Positions 54,806 to 62,536 of a DNA stretch of 64,000 nucleotides are shown in pieces. Where the stretch lies: contig NZ_CP014754.1 of the NCBI RefSeq assembly GCF_001447155.2, positions 2,666,001 through 2,730,000 of the forward strand, given 5' to 3'. Every line of letters starts with the position of its first letter. The stretch's first letter is position 1. Origin of the DNA: Marinobacter sp. LQ44 (lineage in GTDB: Bacteria; Pseudomonadota; Gammaproteobacteria; Pseudomonadales; Oleiphilaceae). The position numbers and the translations under genes are program-made. The notes beneath the pieces were generated by a model. It searched no databases. It saw nothing but the letters and a program-made list of their open reading frames with translations, and was not told where the DNA came from.

Positions 54806-55699
54806 ATGGCAACACTGAAAGCGCTGGTGGTGGACGACGCCAGTTTTGTGAGGGATCTGGTAAAACGCACCGTACGCCAGCGATTCCCGGTGATCGAGAC
54901 TACCGATGCCCAGAATGGTCGCCGGGCCCAGTCGCTGATGTCCCGGAGCAATTTTGATCTGGTTCTGTGTGACTGGGAAATGCCCGAGATGTCCGGGCTG
55001 GAACTGCTGCAGTGGATGCGCCAGCAGCCTCAGTACGAGAAAGTGCCATTCATCATGATTACCAGCCGGGGCGATAAGGACCATGTGATTGAGGCGGTCA
55101 AGGAAGGGGTGTCCGAGTACCTGGGCAAGCCATTCAGTCCTGAGGGGTTGAGCAAGAAAATTATCAAGGTTATGGGGCGGCGCCTGAAAGACGCCATGGA
55201 GAAAGGCGGCAAATCCATGGAGGGGCCGGCGGATGCCTTCAAGGAATCAGCGGCGCTACTAACCCAGAAGCGGGATGCTCCTGAGCCTCGAAAAGAACCG
55301 GCCGCTGGTGCCGAGGAACAGGACAATCCGCTGTTGGCGGGAGGGCGTCGAGAAGCCACGTCCAGACCGGCCGCTCGCGGGCCCATGAGCCTGGCCTCGG
55401 TCAGGTTTTCCGACAGCACGCTGAAATCTGTGGTGAAAGATGTCAACTTGATGGAAGTTCGGGTGATTGCCAAGCGGGACCAGGAGTTTCCCGGCATCCT
55501 GGATCAGGCGGTGGTGGATATTGATATTGGCGACGGGCAGATGGCTCGCCTGAATGGCTATGTGCACCAGTTGCAGGCAGTCGACAAACGACAGGATACC
55601 GACTTTGTCAGCGTCACCATCCGGTTTGTCGACGAGGATCCGAAAAAACTGGAAGATCTGTCACGATTTGTGGCGCGATTCCGTGCAGGTAGCCGCTAG
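54806..55699 (+). CDS. Response regulator: CheY-like receiver plus C-terminal domain of unrecognised type
   Basis: A 297-residue regulator. The receiver (1 to about 125) has all key residues: Asp10-Asp11 in VVDDAS, phospho-acceptor Asp56 in VLCDWEMPEMSG, Thr86 and Lys108 in LGKPFSP. A charged linker of about 65 residues rich in Glu, Ala and Arg follows. The last 100 residues (SLASVRFSDSTLKSVVKDV to the end) form a compact alpha/beta domain that is neither DNA-binding nor a known output enzyme; a PilZ-like beta domain is a weak guess. GGAG lies 11 nt before the ATG. It is convergent with phoR and no kinase is adjacent. Confidence 0.82.
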   Translation: MATLKALVVDDASFVRDLVKRTVRQRFPVIETTDAQNGRRAQSLMSRSNFDLVLCDWEMPEMSGLELLQWMRQQPQYEKVPFIMITSRGDKDHVIEAVKEGVSEYLGKPFSPEGLSKKIIKVMGRRLKDAMEKGGKSMEGPADAFKESAALLTQKRDAPEPRKEPAAGAEEQDNPLLAGGRREATSRPAARGPMSLASVRFSDSTLKSVVKDVNLMEVRVIAKRDQEFPGILDQAVVDIDIGDGQMARLNGYVHQLQAVDKRQDTDFVSVTIRFVDEDPKKLEDLSRFVARFRAGSR

Positions 55700-55720
55700 G
55701 TCGCCCTGGTGTCGGGCGAA

Positions 55721-57040
55721 TCAGCGGTCGTTGGTTTCCGGAACCCGTTCCACCAGTCGTTCCCGGGGGAAGTGGCAAATGAATTCGCTGCCTTCGCCAA
55801 CCTTACTGCGAATTTCGAGATTGCCGTCGTGGTTGATCAGTACATGCTTGACGATGGCCAGGCCCAGACCAGTCCCGCCGGTATCTTTGTGTCGGCTCGG
55901 GTCGGCCCGGTAAAAACGCTCGGTCAGTCGGGGAATATGAACCGGGTCAATACCGATGCCGGTGTCCTTTACCCGCAGGTGAGCGCCGTCCCGGTTGGTA
56001 CTCCAGGAGACTTCAATGTTGCCGTTGGCCGGGGTGTATTTGACGGCATTGAAGATCAGGTTTGAAAAGGCGCTCCTTAGCTGACTCTCGTCGCCCCGTA
56101 ACAGACGGTGGTCTGTGACCTCTACCAGAATTCTGTGATTTCTCTCGCCACTGAGCGCCCTGGCATCGTGGCAGATCTGCTCGATCAGCTGTTCGACATC
56201 GGTCAGGGCATCGTCGCTGGTGTGTTCCCCGGTCTCAATTTTTGACAGCAGGATCAAGTCGGTTATCAGGGCCTCCATGCGGGAGGACTGCGCCGCCATG
56301 GTGTTGATGGCCCGTCGCCACTTCGGGGGCAGTTCGTCACCGTGATCAACCAGGGTTTCCAGATATCCGCTGATGACGGTCAGCGGGGTACGCATTTCAT
56401 GGGAGACGTTGCCGACAAAATCCCTGCGCATCTGTTCCAGTTGGTAAAGCCGGGTGACGTCCTTGGCGACGATCAGCCGGTCGTCATCGCCAAACAGGCT
56501 GATCTGGATCTGCAGGTGGATGTGGGGCCGGGCTGGTGAGTGGATTTCCAGTGGCTCCCGGTAATCCCGGGCGTCGAAGTAGGCTTTGAAGGTCGGGGTG
56601 CGAATCAGGTTGTGAATGTATTGCCCCTGGTCGGTGCTGCGCCGGAATCCGAGCAGGTATTCCGCCGAGCCGTTCCACCACTCCATGGCGCCCCGGGCGT
56701 CGGTCATGATGACCCCATCGCGCATGGCGTTGGTGGATTCCTGCACCCGGTTGATCCGGGCACGCAGCCGGTCCTGGGTTAGCAGGTGGCCCTGGTGAAG
56801 TTTGTGCAGGTTGTCAAAGATGTCACCCCAAAGGCCGATACTTTTGGGTGGCTCGCCGGTGGCGCTGGGGTTGGCCAGCCATTGGTAGAGGTGGCGTGCC
56901 TGGCCCAGCGTCCACAAGAGGTAGGCCATCAGTCCCGCAAGCAGGCCATACAATGGGTAGCCGAAATACCAGCCCACCAGGGTGGTGCCAGCAAGGCCGG
57001 CGATGATCAGCCGCAGATATCTTGACCAGTTGTGTTGCAT
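55721..57040 (-). CDS. phoR: Phosphate-regulon sensor histidine kinase PhoR
   Basis: A 439-residue inner-membrane kinase with two adjacent N-terminal helices (about 9-45) and no large periplasmic domain, as in E. coli PhoR (431). A linker and PAS domain (about 100-200) precede the HisKA domain with His214 in NVSHEMRTPLTV, then the ATPase domain with N-box NLIFNAVKYTP, G1 DTGIGI and G2 GGTGLGLAIVKH. It phosphorylates PhoB when phosphate is scarce, under control of PstSCAB-PhoU. It lies 52 nt after phoB. Confidence 0.95.
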   Translation of the reverse strand: MQHNWSRYLRLIIAGLAGTTLVGWYFGYPLYGLLAGLMAYLLWTLGQARHLYQWLANPSATGEPPKSIGLWGDIFDNLHKLHQGHLLTQDRLRARINRVQESTNAMRDGVIMTDARGAMEWWNGSAEYLLGFRRSTDQGQYIHNLIRTPTFKAYFDARDYREPLEIHSPARPHIHLQIQISLFGDDDRLIVAKDVTRLYQLEQMRRDFVGNVSHEMRTPLTVISGYLETLVDHGDELPPKWRRAINTMAAQSSRMEALITDLILLSKIETGEHTSDDALTDVEQLIEQICHDARALSGERNHRILVEVTDHRLLRGDESQLRSAFSNLIFNAVKYTPANGNIEVSWSTNRDGAHLRVKDTGIGIDPVHIPRLTERFYRADPSRHKDTGGTGLGLAIVKHVLINHDGNLEIRSKVGEGSEFICHFPRERLVERVPETNDR

Positions 57041-57092
57041 CAAAGTCTGCCTTGTTGTGTGTCCGGCGCTGATGCGTGACGGCCGGTGTGGA

Positions 57093-57785
57093 TCAGGCGG
57101 CCCGTGTTGAGAAGCGGTATCCGGTGCCCCGTACCGTCTGAATCAGGTGATCGTACTTGTCGCCGAGCGCCTTGCGCAAGCGCCGTATGTGCACGTCAAC
57201 GGTGCGTTCTTCAACATACACATTGCCGCCCCAGACCTGGTCCAGCAACTGGGAGCGGGTATACACCCGTTCCTGGTGAGTCATGAAAAACTGCAACAGC
57301 CGGTATTCGGTGGGTCCCATGGTCAGTGCGCCCTCAGGGGAAGTGACCCGATGGCCGACCGGGTCCAGGGTCAGGCCCTCCACTTCAATAGGGCTGTCGA
57401 CGCCGGCTGGCGTTGCGCGGCGGAGTACGGCCTTCAGACGTGCCACCAGTTCCCTTGGGCTGAAAGGCTTGGTGATGTAATCGTCGGCACCCACTTCAAG
57501 GCCCTGGATCTTGTTGTCTTCCTCAACCTTGGCGGTCAGCATGATGATCGGAATGTCCGCCGTGGCCTCTTCTTTTTTCAGCCTTCGAGCCAGTTCAACG
57601 CCACTGGTGCCAGGAAGCATCCAGTCCAGCAGAATCAGGTCGGGCTGTTTATCAACGATCAGGGCATGCGCTTCGCGGGCATCCGCTGCCTCTAGGTAGT
57701 CATAATCAGCCATTTCGAGCGCAACCGCGATCATCTCGCGGATAGGTGCTTCGTCATCGACGATCAGGACAGTTTTTCCAGTCAT
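57093..57785 (-). CDS. phoB: Phosphate-regulon response regulator PhoB
   Basis: A 230-residue OmpR-type regulator (E. coli 229). The receiver shows [14 protein letters not shown], phospho-acceptor Asp54 in [12 protein letters not shown] and the KPFSPREL lysine. The winged-helix DNA-binding domain shows [15 protein letters not shown] and [15 protein letters not shown]. It binds Pho boxes such as those at 17.57 kb and directly upstream of itself. The ATG at 57785 is preferred by Shine-Dalgarno spacing; one two codons upstream is also possible. Confidence 0.96.
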   Translation of the reverse strand: MTGKTVLIVDDEAPIREMIAVALEMADYDYLEAADAREAHALIVDKQPDLILLDWMLPGTSGVELARRLKKEEATADIPIIMLTAKVEEDNKIQGLEVGADDYITKPFSPRELVARLKAVLRRATPAGVDSPIEVEGLTLDPVGHRVTSPEGALTMGPTEYRLLQFFMTHQERVYTRSQLLDQVWGGNVYVEERTVDVHIRRLRKALGDKYDHLIQTVRGTGYRFSTRAA

Positions 57786-57845
57786 GAGCATTAACCTGTG
57801 TCAGACCCCGGGAGCAAAATGGCTCCCCAGTAATGTTGCTGGGTC

Positions 57846-57879
57846 ATTACAACGCGTCTTTGTTACAAGTATATGACAT
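57846..57879 (-). promoter_or_regulatory. Pho box and -10 of phoBR
   Basis: On the minus strand ATGTCAT-ATAC-TTGTAAC (57879-57862) is a 7-4-7 PhoB repeat, followed after 10 nt by TGTAAT (57851-57846), a near-consensus -10. This implies positive autoregulation. Confidence 0.8.
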
Positions 57880-57889
57880 GGCTGGATGG

Positions 57890-58774
57890 TCAGAGCATCA
57901 AATCCAGGGCCAGACCGGCGAACACCGCAAAGCCGGCCCAGTTGTTGTTGAGAAAGGCCCTGAAGCAGCCGTCCCGGGAGCGTTCCCGTGCCAGGTACTG
58001 GTGGTAGACAAACAGGCTGGCCATAGCAGTAACCCCCAGGTAGTAGAAGGTGCCGAGTTCGGCCTGGTTGCCCACCATGATCAGGATGACAATCACCATC
58101 GCCTGCAAGGCACCGATAATGACCCGGTCTGCCTCGCCAAACAGGATGGCGGTCGATTTGATCCCTACCTTGACGTCATCATCCCGGTCAACCATGGCGT
58201 AGAGGGTGTCGTAGGCGACAGTCCAGAGCACATTGGCGGTGAACAGCAGCCAGGTGAGCTGGCTCAGTTCATTGGCCTCGGCGGCCCAGGCCATGGGGAT
58301 GGCCCAGGAGAAAGCGGCGCCCAGGAACAGCTGGGGCAGGTGGGTATAGCGTTTCATGAATGGGTAGATGAACGCCAGCAGGGCGCCACCGAATGACAGG
58401 TACAGGGTCAGCGAGTTGGTAAACAGCACGACCATCAGTAACGACACCAGGCACAGGCCGGCAAACAGCGCGACGGCTTCCCAGGCCCGGATGCGACCGG
58501 TAGTCAGGGGGCGGTCTTTGGTGCGTTTGACATGACGGTCCCAGTCTCGGTCAGCGAAGTCGTTGATGGCACAGCCTGCCGCCCGCATGAAGAACACACC
58601 CAGGGTGAAGATCACAATGTTGGCCAGGGACGGCATTCCGCCCGCGGCAAGCCAGAGTGCCCACCAGGTGGGCCAGAGTAACAGCAGGCTGCCAATAGGT
58701 CGGTCGATGCGCAGCAGCTTCGCGTAGTCGGCCAGACGGCTCTGGACGTGTTCTGGCAGGGCGTTCTGCAGCAT
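57890..58774 (-). CDS. ubiA: 4-hydroxybenzoate octaprenyltransferase UbiA
   Basis: A 294-residue, roughly nine-helix membrane prenyltransferase that attaches the polyprenyl tail to 4-hydroxybenzoate. The two Asp-rich motifs for Mg2+-diphosphate are [20 protein letters not shown] and [20 protein letters not shown]. Length matches E. coli UbiA (290). The ubiC gene, which supplies 4-hydroxybenzoate, ends 78 nt upstream on the same strand. Confidence 0.95.
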   Translation of the reverse strand: MLQNALPEHVQSRLADYAKLLRIDRPIGSLLLLWPTWWALWLAAGGMPSLANIVIFTLGVFFMRAAGCAINDFADRDWDRHVKRTKDRPLTTGRIRAWEAVALFAGLCLVSLLMVVLFTNSLTLYLSFGGALLAFIYPFMKRYTHLPQLFLGAAFSWAIPMAWAAEANELSQLTWLLFTANVLWTVAYDTLYAMVDRDDDVKVGIKSTAILFGEADRVIIGALQAMVIVILIMVGNQAELGTFYYLGVTAMASLFVYHQYLARERSRDGCFRAFLNNNWAGFAVFAGLALDLML

Positions 58775-58852
58775 GGCAAGGGTCTTCCATCGGTCGGGTG
58801 CGTGGGCAGTGGCTGATTATAGCCAGCCTGGCGGCGCCGGTTAAACCCGCGT

Positions 58853-59407
58853 TTACCGCTGGTAGAGTGTTGGCAGCAGGTACTCGCCCACCATCAGGGC
58901 CTCGTTGCCCCGGTGAAACAGGGAGCGCCGGGCCAATTGTGGTTGCTGGTCATCGGTGTTCTGGCACAGCCCGGTTTCCAGTGGGCCGCGCAGCCATTCA
59001 GGACGGCTGAAAAGATAGGCACCAAGAGGCTTGTTGCCGAGGTTACGAAGGCGTCGGCCCTTGCCTTCGAGGCAGGCCAGGGGAATGACGGTGCGGGCAA
59101 GAACCCAGGGTTGGCTATCGCCGCACAGGCGAACTTCCCTGATCCAGGCCCGCTGTCGGGGCGCGAGGCCGAGGCGCCGGGCTTCCTCAAGTGTTGGCAC
59201 GGCGAAGCCCTCGTTGCAGACTTCCACGTGAAAGCGGTAACGGCACTGTTGTTGGAGCACCCGGGTAAACGAGCCCTCCACCTGGAGCCAGTGCCGAGCC
59301 GGGCCGTGCACCGCCGGATTGTGAAGCCCGGCGGCAGCAAGAGAACGGTACCAGCGCGTGGGGGGGATGATCGGCCCGTTGCGGTGGTCAGAGTCCTTTG
59401 ACGGCAT
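58853..59407 (-). CDS. ubiC: Chorismate pyruvate-lyase UbiC
   Basis: A 184-residue cytosolic enzyme converting chorismate to 4-hydroxybenzoate and pyruvate, the first step of ubiquinone synthesis (E. coli 165 aa). Conserved parts include WIREVRLCGDSQPWVLARTV and RSLFHRGNEALMVGEYLLP. The ATG at 59407 lies inside the 3' end of hpt (20-nt overlap), so it is read from the hpt transcript. It precedes ubiA. Confidence 0.9.
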   Translation of the reverse strand: MPSKDSDHRNGPIIPPTRWYRSLAAAGLHNPAVHGPARHWLQVEGSFTRVLQQQCRYRFHVEVCNEGFAVPTLEEARRLGLAPRQRAWIREVRLCGDSQPWVLARTVIPLACLEGKGRRLRNLGNKPLGAYLFSRPEWLRGPLETGLCQNTDDQQPQLARRSLFHRGNEALMVGEYLLPTLYQR

Positions 59408-59945
59408 AGATTCCGGGCGCGTTGCGCCAGTATCCCTTGTAGTCCATGCCATAACCGAACAGGAATCGGTCTTCCACATACAGGCCGGTGAAGTCTGCTT
59501 TCAGGCCAGGGCGGGCCTTGCGATCATGCTCCTTGTCGACCAGAACTGCGGTCAGGACTTCTCGGGCACCATGAGCCAGGCAGTAATCCGCAATGGCGTA
59601 GAGGGTCGTACCCTCGTCGAGGATGTCGTCGACAATCAATACCGTGCGGCCTTTCATGTCGGCCTCAGGCTGGAGCTTCCATTCCAGGATGCCGCCGGTG
59701 GTTTCCTGGCGGTAGCGGGTTGCGTGCAGGTACTCCGCCTGAACCGGGAACAGAAGCCTGGGCAGCAGTTGTCCGGTCAGTATAAGACCGCCGTTCATCA
59801 CACAGAACAGCAGTGGGTTGCTGTCTTTAAGGCGCTCGGTAATGGCAGTGGCCATCGTGTCGATGGCGGCGCTCACCTGCTGCTCATTCACCAGGCAGTC
59901 GGCTTCGGCCATGACCTGGTTCATGTCGGCGACGGTATCGGTCAT
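59388..59945 (-). CDS. hpt: Hypoxanthine-guanine phosphoribosyltransferase
   Basis: A 185-residue purine-salvage enzyme. The PRPP-binding loop is VLIVDDILDEGTTLYAI, with the upstream FCVMNGGLILTGQLLPRL and the base-binding region VEDRFLFGYGMDYKGYWRN. It reads into ubiC by a 20-nt overlap, so hpt-ubiC-ubiA form a minus-strand operon. Specificity between hypoxanthine and guanine is not resolved. Confidence 0.93.
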   Translation of the reverse strand: MTDTVADMNQVMAEADCLVNEQQVSAAIDTMATAITERLKDSNPLLFCVMNGGLILTGQLLPRLLFPVQAEYLHATRYRQETTGGILEWKLQPEADMKGRTVLIVDDILDEGTTLYAIADYCLAHGAREVLTAVLVDKEHDRKARPGLKADFTGLYVEDRFLFGYGMDYKGYWRNAPGIYAVKGL

Positions 59946-60156
59946 AACGGTCGGATCCTGTCGTAAAACCGGCGATTATACCGAAGTGGGCCGATTGAAG
60001 GGAGGGGGTGGCACCAGTTAGCTATCTGTAGTTACAGCTATTGGCACAAATATACCGGGACGAGCGTCCGTGCTGGCATTGGTCATCGGCAATGGGGCGA
60101 GTATTATGGCCCTTTGCGGTTGTCTGGCCTGTCCGGACAAATCTTTTAAGTGATGC

Positions 60157-60185
60157 TTGATTGTTGCATTGTCAGACAATAATAT
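60157..60185 (+). promoter_or_regulatory. rubAB promoter with palindrome in the spacer
   Basis: TTGATT (60157-60162) and TAATAT (60180-60185) are 17 nt apart. The spacer ends with the palindrome ATTGTCAGACAAT (60168-60180), a typical repressor position. A related palindrome TGTCCGGACA lies at 60130-60139. The remaining gap 59946-60129 holds no gene that I can support. Confidence 0.5.
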
Positions 60186-60212
60186 TCCGCCAACATTGAT
60201 GGGAGATATAGC

Positions 60213-60380
60213 ATGAAGAAGTGGCAGTGTGTGGTTTGTGGCCTGATCTACGATGAGGCCGAGGGTTGGCCGGAAGATGGAATCGAGCCGGGTACAAAAT
60301 GGGAAGACGTGCCCGAGGATTGGGTTTGCCCGGATTGCGGCGTTGGCAAAGAAGACTTCGAGATGATCGAAATCGGCTGA
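60213..60380 (+). CDS. rubA: Rubredoxin
   Basis: A 55-residue iron protein that carries electrons from rubredoxin reductase to alkane 1-monooxygenase (AlkB) or other oxidases. The four iron ligands are Cys6 and Cys9 in QCVVCG and Cys39 and Cys42 in VCPDCG. This is the AlkG2/RubA size class. GGGAGA lies before the ATG. It is 16 nt upstream of the reductase gene. No alkB is in the window. Confidence 0.96.
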   Translation: MKKWQCVVCGLIYDEAEGWPEDGIEPGTKWEDVPEDWVCPDCGVGKEDFEMIEIG

Positions 60381-60396
60381 TAAACGGAGCAGATGA

Positions 60397-61554
60397 ATGA
60401 CCAACCAGGCACCGATTGTGATTGTAGGCACCGGGTTGTCGGGCTATTCGCTGGTGCGCGAATTCCGCAAGCTGGACAAAGACACCCCGGTCGTCATGGT
60501 CACCGCCGATGATGGCGTAAGCTATTCCAAGCCGATGCTGTCTACCGGGTTTACCAAAGACAAAGACGCCCAGGGCCTGGCCCAGGCCGATACCGAAGCC
60601 ATGGCTGAGCAGCTTGGGGTGGAAATACGCACCTACACCACCGTGACCGGCATAGACACCGGCAAGCACGAGTTGGTCCTGGGTGATGAACGGCTAGGTT
60701 ACAGCAAGCTGGTGCTGGCCTGGGGGGCTGACGTTATCCGCCTCGGACTGGCCGGGAATGGCCTGGACCGCGTGCACTCCATCAACGACCTGCTGGACTA
60801 CCGGGCATTCCGCAAAGCGCTGGAAGGCGGTAAGCGGGTAGCGATCATGGGGGCCGGGCTGATTGGTTGTGAGTTTGCCAACGATCTTCGCAATGGTGGT
60901 TATGAGGTCGACGTGGTTGCACCGGACGCCACGGTGATGCCCAGCCTTTTGCCGGAGCCGGCGGCTGAGGCTGTTCGCCATGAGCTGACGGAGCTCGGGG
61001 TTCGTTTCCACCTGGGAACCGTTGTCGAGCGGGTTGATGAGGACGGAGACGGCGTCCGGCTGACGCTGGGTAACGGTGAAACACTGCAGGCTGACCTGGT
61101 GATTTCGGCCGTCGGTTTGCGGCCGCGAACCGAGCTGGCGAAAGCCGCGGAGCTGGACACCGGGCGGGGTATACAGGTGAACCGTGCGCTGGAAACCTCT
61201 GCAGAGGATGTCTATGCCCTGGGCGACTGCGCCGAGGTGGACGGCCAGGTGCTGCTTTATGTTCTGCCTCTGATGGCCTGTGCCCGTGCGCTGGCGAAAA
61301 CTCTTACGGGCGAACGCACCGAGGTCCGTTATGGCACCATGCCAATCATGGTCAAGACACCGTGCTGCCCGACAGCCGTATGCCCGCCACCGGTCGGCGC
61401 CGAAGGGAACTGGCAGATTGAACAGGAAGCCTCGGACGTGAAAGCGTTGTTCAAGTCGCCTGATGGCGAAACACTCGGTTTTGCAGTGACCGGACGCTTT
61501 GCCGTTGAAAAGCAGGCGCTGGCGCGGGAAGTGCCGCCTCTCCACCAGGATTGA
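60397..61554 (+). CDS. rubB: NAD(P)H:rubredoxin reductase
   Basis: A 385-residue FAD flavoprotein that reduces rubredoxin with NADH for alkane hydroxylation. FAD site PIVIVGTGLSGYSLVREFRK, NAD site RVAIMGAGLIGCEFANDL and the second FAD motif VYALGDCAEVDG are visible. Length equals AlkT-type reductases of Acinetobacter and Pseudomonas. Its position directly after the rubredoxin gene is the common rubAB arrangement. A terminator follows. Confidence 0.94.
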   Translation: MTNQAPIVIVGTGLSGYSLVREFRKLDKDTPVVMVTADDGVSYSKPMLSTGFTKDKDAQGLAQADTEAMAEQLGVEIRTYTTVTGIDTGKHELVLGDERLGYSKLVLAWGADVIRLGLAGNGLDRVHSINDLLDYRAFRKALEGGKRVAIMGAGLIGCEFANDLRNGGYEVDVVAPDATVMPSLLPEPAAEAVRHELTELGVRFHLGTVVERVDEDGDGVRLTLGNGETLQADLVISAVGLRPRTELAKAAELDTGRGIQVNRALETSAEDVYALGDCAEVDGQVLLYVLPLMACARALAKTLTGERTEVRYGTMPIMVKTPCCPTAVCPPPVGAEGNWQIEQEASDVKALFKSPDGETLGFAVTGRFAVEKQALAREVPPLHQD

Positions 61555-61564
61555 TCAGCCTGCC

Positions 61565-61586
61565 ATCGGGGCCGTCCGGCCCCGAT
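61565..61586 (+). terminator. Terminator-like hairpin after rubB
   Basis: ATCGGGGCC-GTCC-GGCCCCGAT, a 9-bp perfect stem, followed by an interrupted T-rich stretch (ATTCTTCCTTG). Confidence 0.7.
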
Positions 61587-61675
61587 ATTCTTCCTTGCCT
61601 TGTTGTTGTCGTTGCGAAATTTTGCTGTCTGGGGTAGAAAACCCGTTCGTGAGCTAACAAAACACAGGAGCAGGC

Positions 61676-62536
61676 ATGCTAGAGGTAACCCGTAAGCTGG
61701 TGGAGCTGTTGGACTTGTCCCCCATCGGTGATGATCATTTTCAGGGTGAGAGCGAAGACCTGGGATTCCCCCATGTGTTTGGTGGTCAGGTGCTGGGGCA
61801 GGCCCTGATGGCAGCCAGTCGCACCGTAGAGGACCGGCTGTGTCATTCGCTGCACGCCTATTTTTTGCGCCCGGGCAACCACAGCATGCCGATTGATTAC
61901 GAGGTGCAGCGGGTGCGTGATGGCGGTACTTTTTCGGTGCGTCGGGTGATTGCCCGCCAGGATGGCAAGGAAATTCTGACCGGCTCCATGTCGTTCCAGG
62001 TGGCCGAGCCCGGGCTGGATCACCAGTTGGAGATGCCTGAGGCACCGGAGCCTGATTCACTGCGGTCTGAGCAGGACTGGGGCAAGATGATTGCCGAAAA
62101 ACTGCCGGAAAAGCTGCGGGATGTGATGACCAAGGATCGTCCGATTGAAATCCGCCCGGTCAATCCAATGAACCCGTTCAAGCCAGAGAAGCGCCCGCCC
62201 CATCGGCAGAACTGGTTCCGGGCGGCCGGCCCTCTGCCGGACGATCCGGTATTGCACCGGTGCCTGCTGACCTACGCTTCTGATTTCACCTTTCTCGGTA
62301 CGTCGCTGAACCCCCATGGCCGAACGTTTATGAGCAAGGGGATGCAGGTGGCTAGTCTGGACCACGCTATCTGGTTTCACCGGGATTTCCGCATGGACGA
62401 CTGGCTGCTGTACGATAAGGACAGCCCCAGCGCGTCTGGTGCCCGGGGCTTCAACCGGGGCAATTTCTTTACCCGGGACGGTGTTCTGGTGGCGTCAACG
62501 ACTCAGGAAGCGCTGATTCGCGAGCGCCTGGGCTGA
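61676..62536 (+). CDS. tesB: Acyl-CoA thioesterase II TesB
   Basis: A 286-residue double-hotdog thioesterase that hydrolyses medium and long acyl-CoAs, equal to E. coli TesB in length. Conserved parts: FGGQVLGQALMAASRTV, SLHAYFLRPGN, YASDFTFLGTSLNPHG with the catalytic Asp, and DHAIWFHRDFRMDDWLLY. AGGAGC precedes the ATG. With FadE it points to active fatty-acid turnover. Its last 34 bp overlap the 3' end of the convergent EAL gene. Confidence 0.95.
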   Translation: MLEVTRKLVELLDLSPIGDDHFQGESEDLGFPHVFGGQVLGQALMAASRTVEDRLCHSLHAYFLRPGNHSMPIDYEVQRVRDGGTFSVRRVIARQDGKEILTGSMSFQVAEPGLDHQLEMPEAPEPDSLRSEQDWGKMIAEKLPEKLRDVMTKDRPIEIRPVNPMNPFKPEKRPPHRQNWFRAAGPLPDDPVLHRCLLTYASDFTFLGTSLNPHGRTFMSKGMQVASLDHAIWFHRDFRMDDWLLYDKDSPSASGARGFNRGNFFTRDGVLVASTTQEALIRERLG

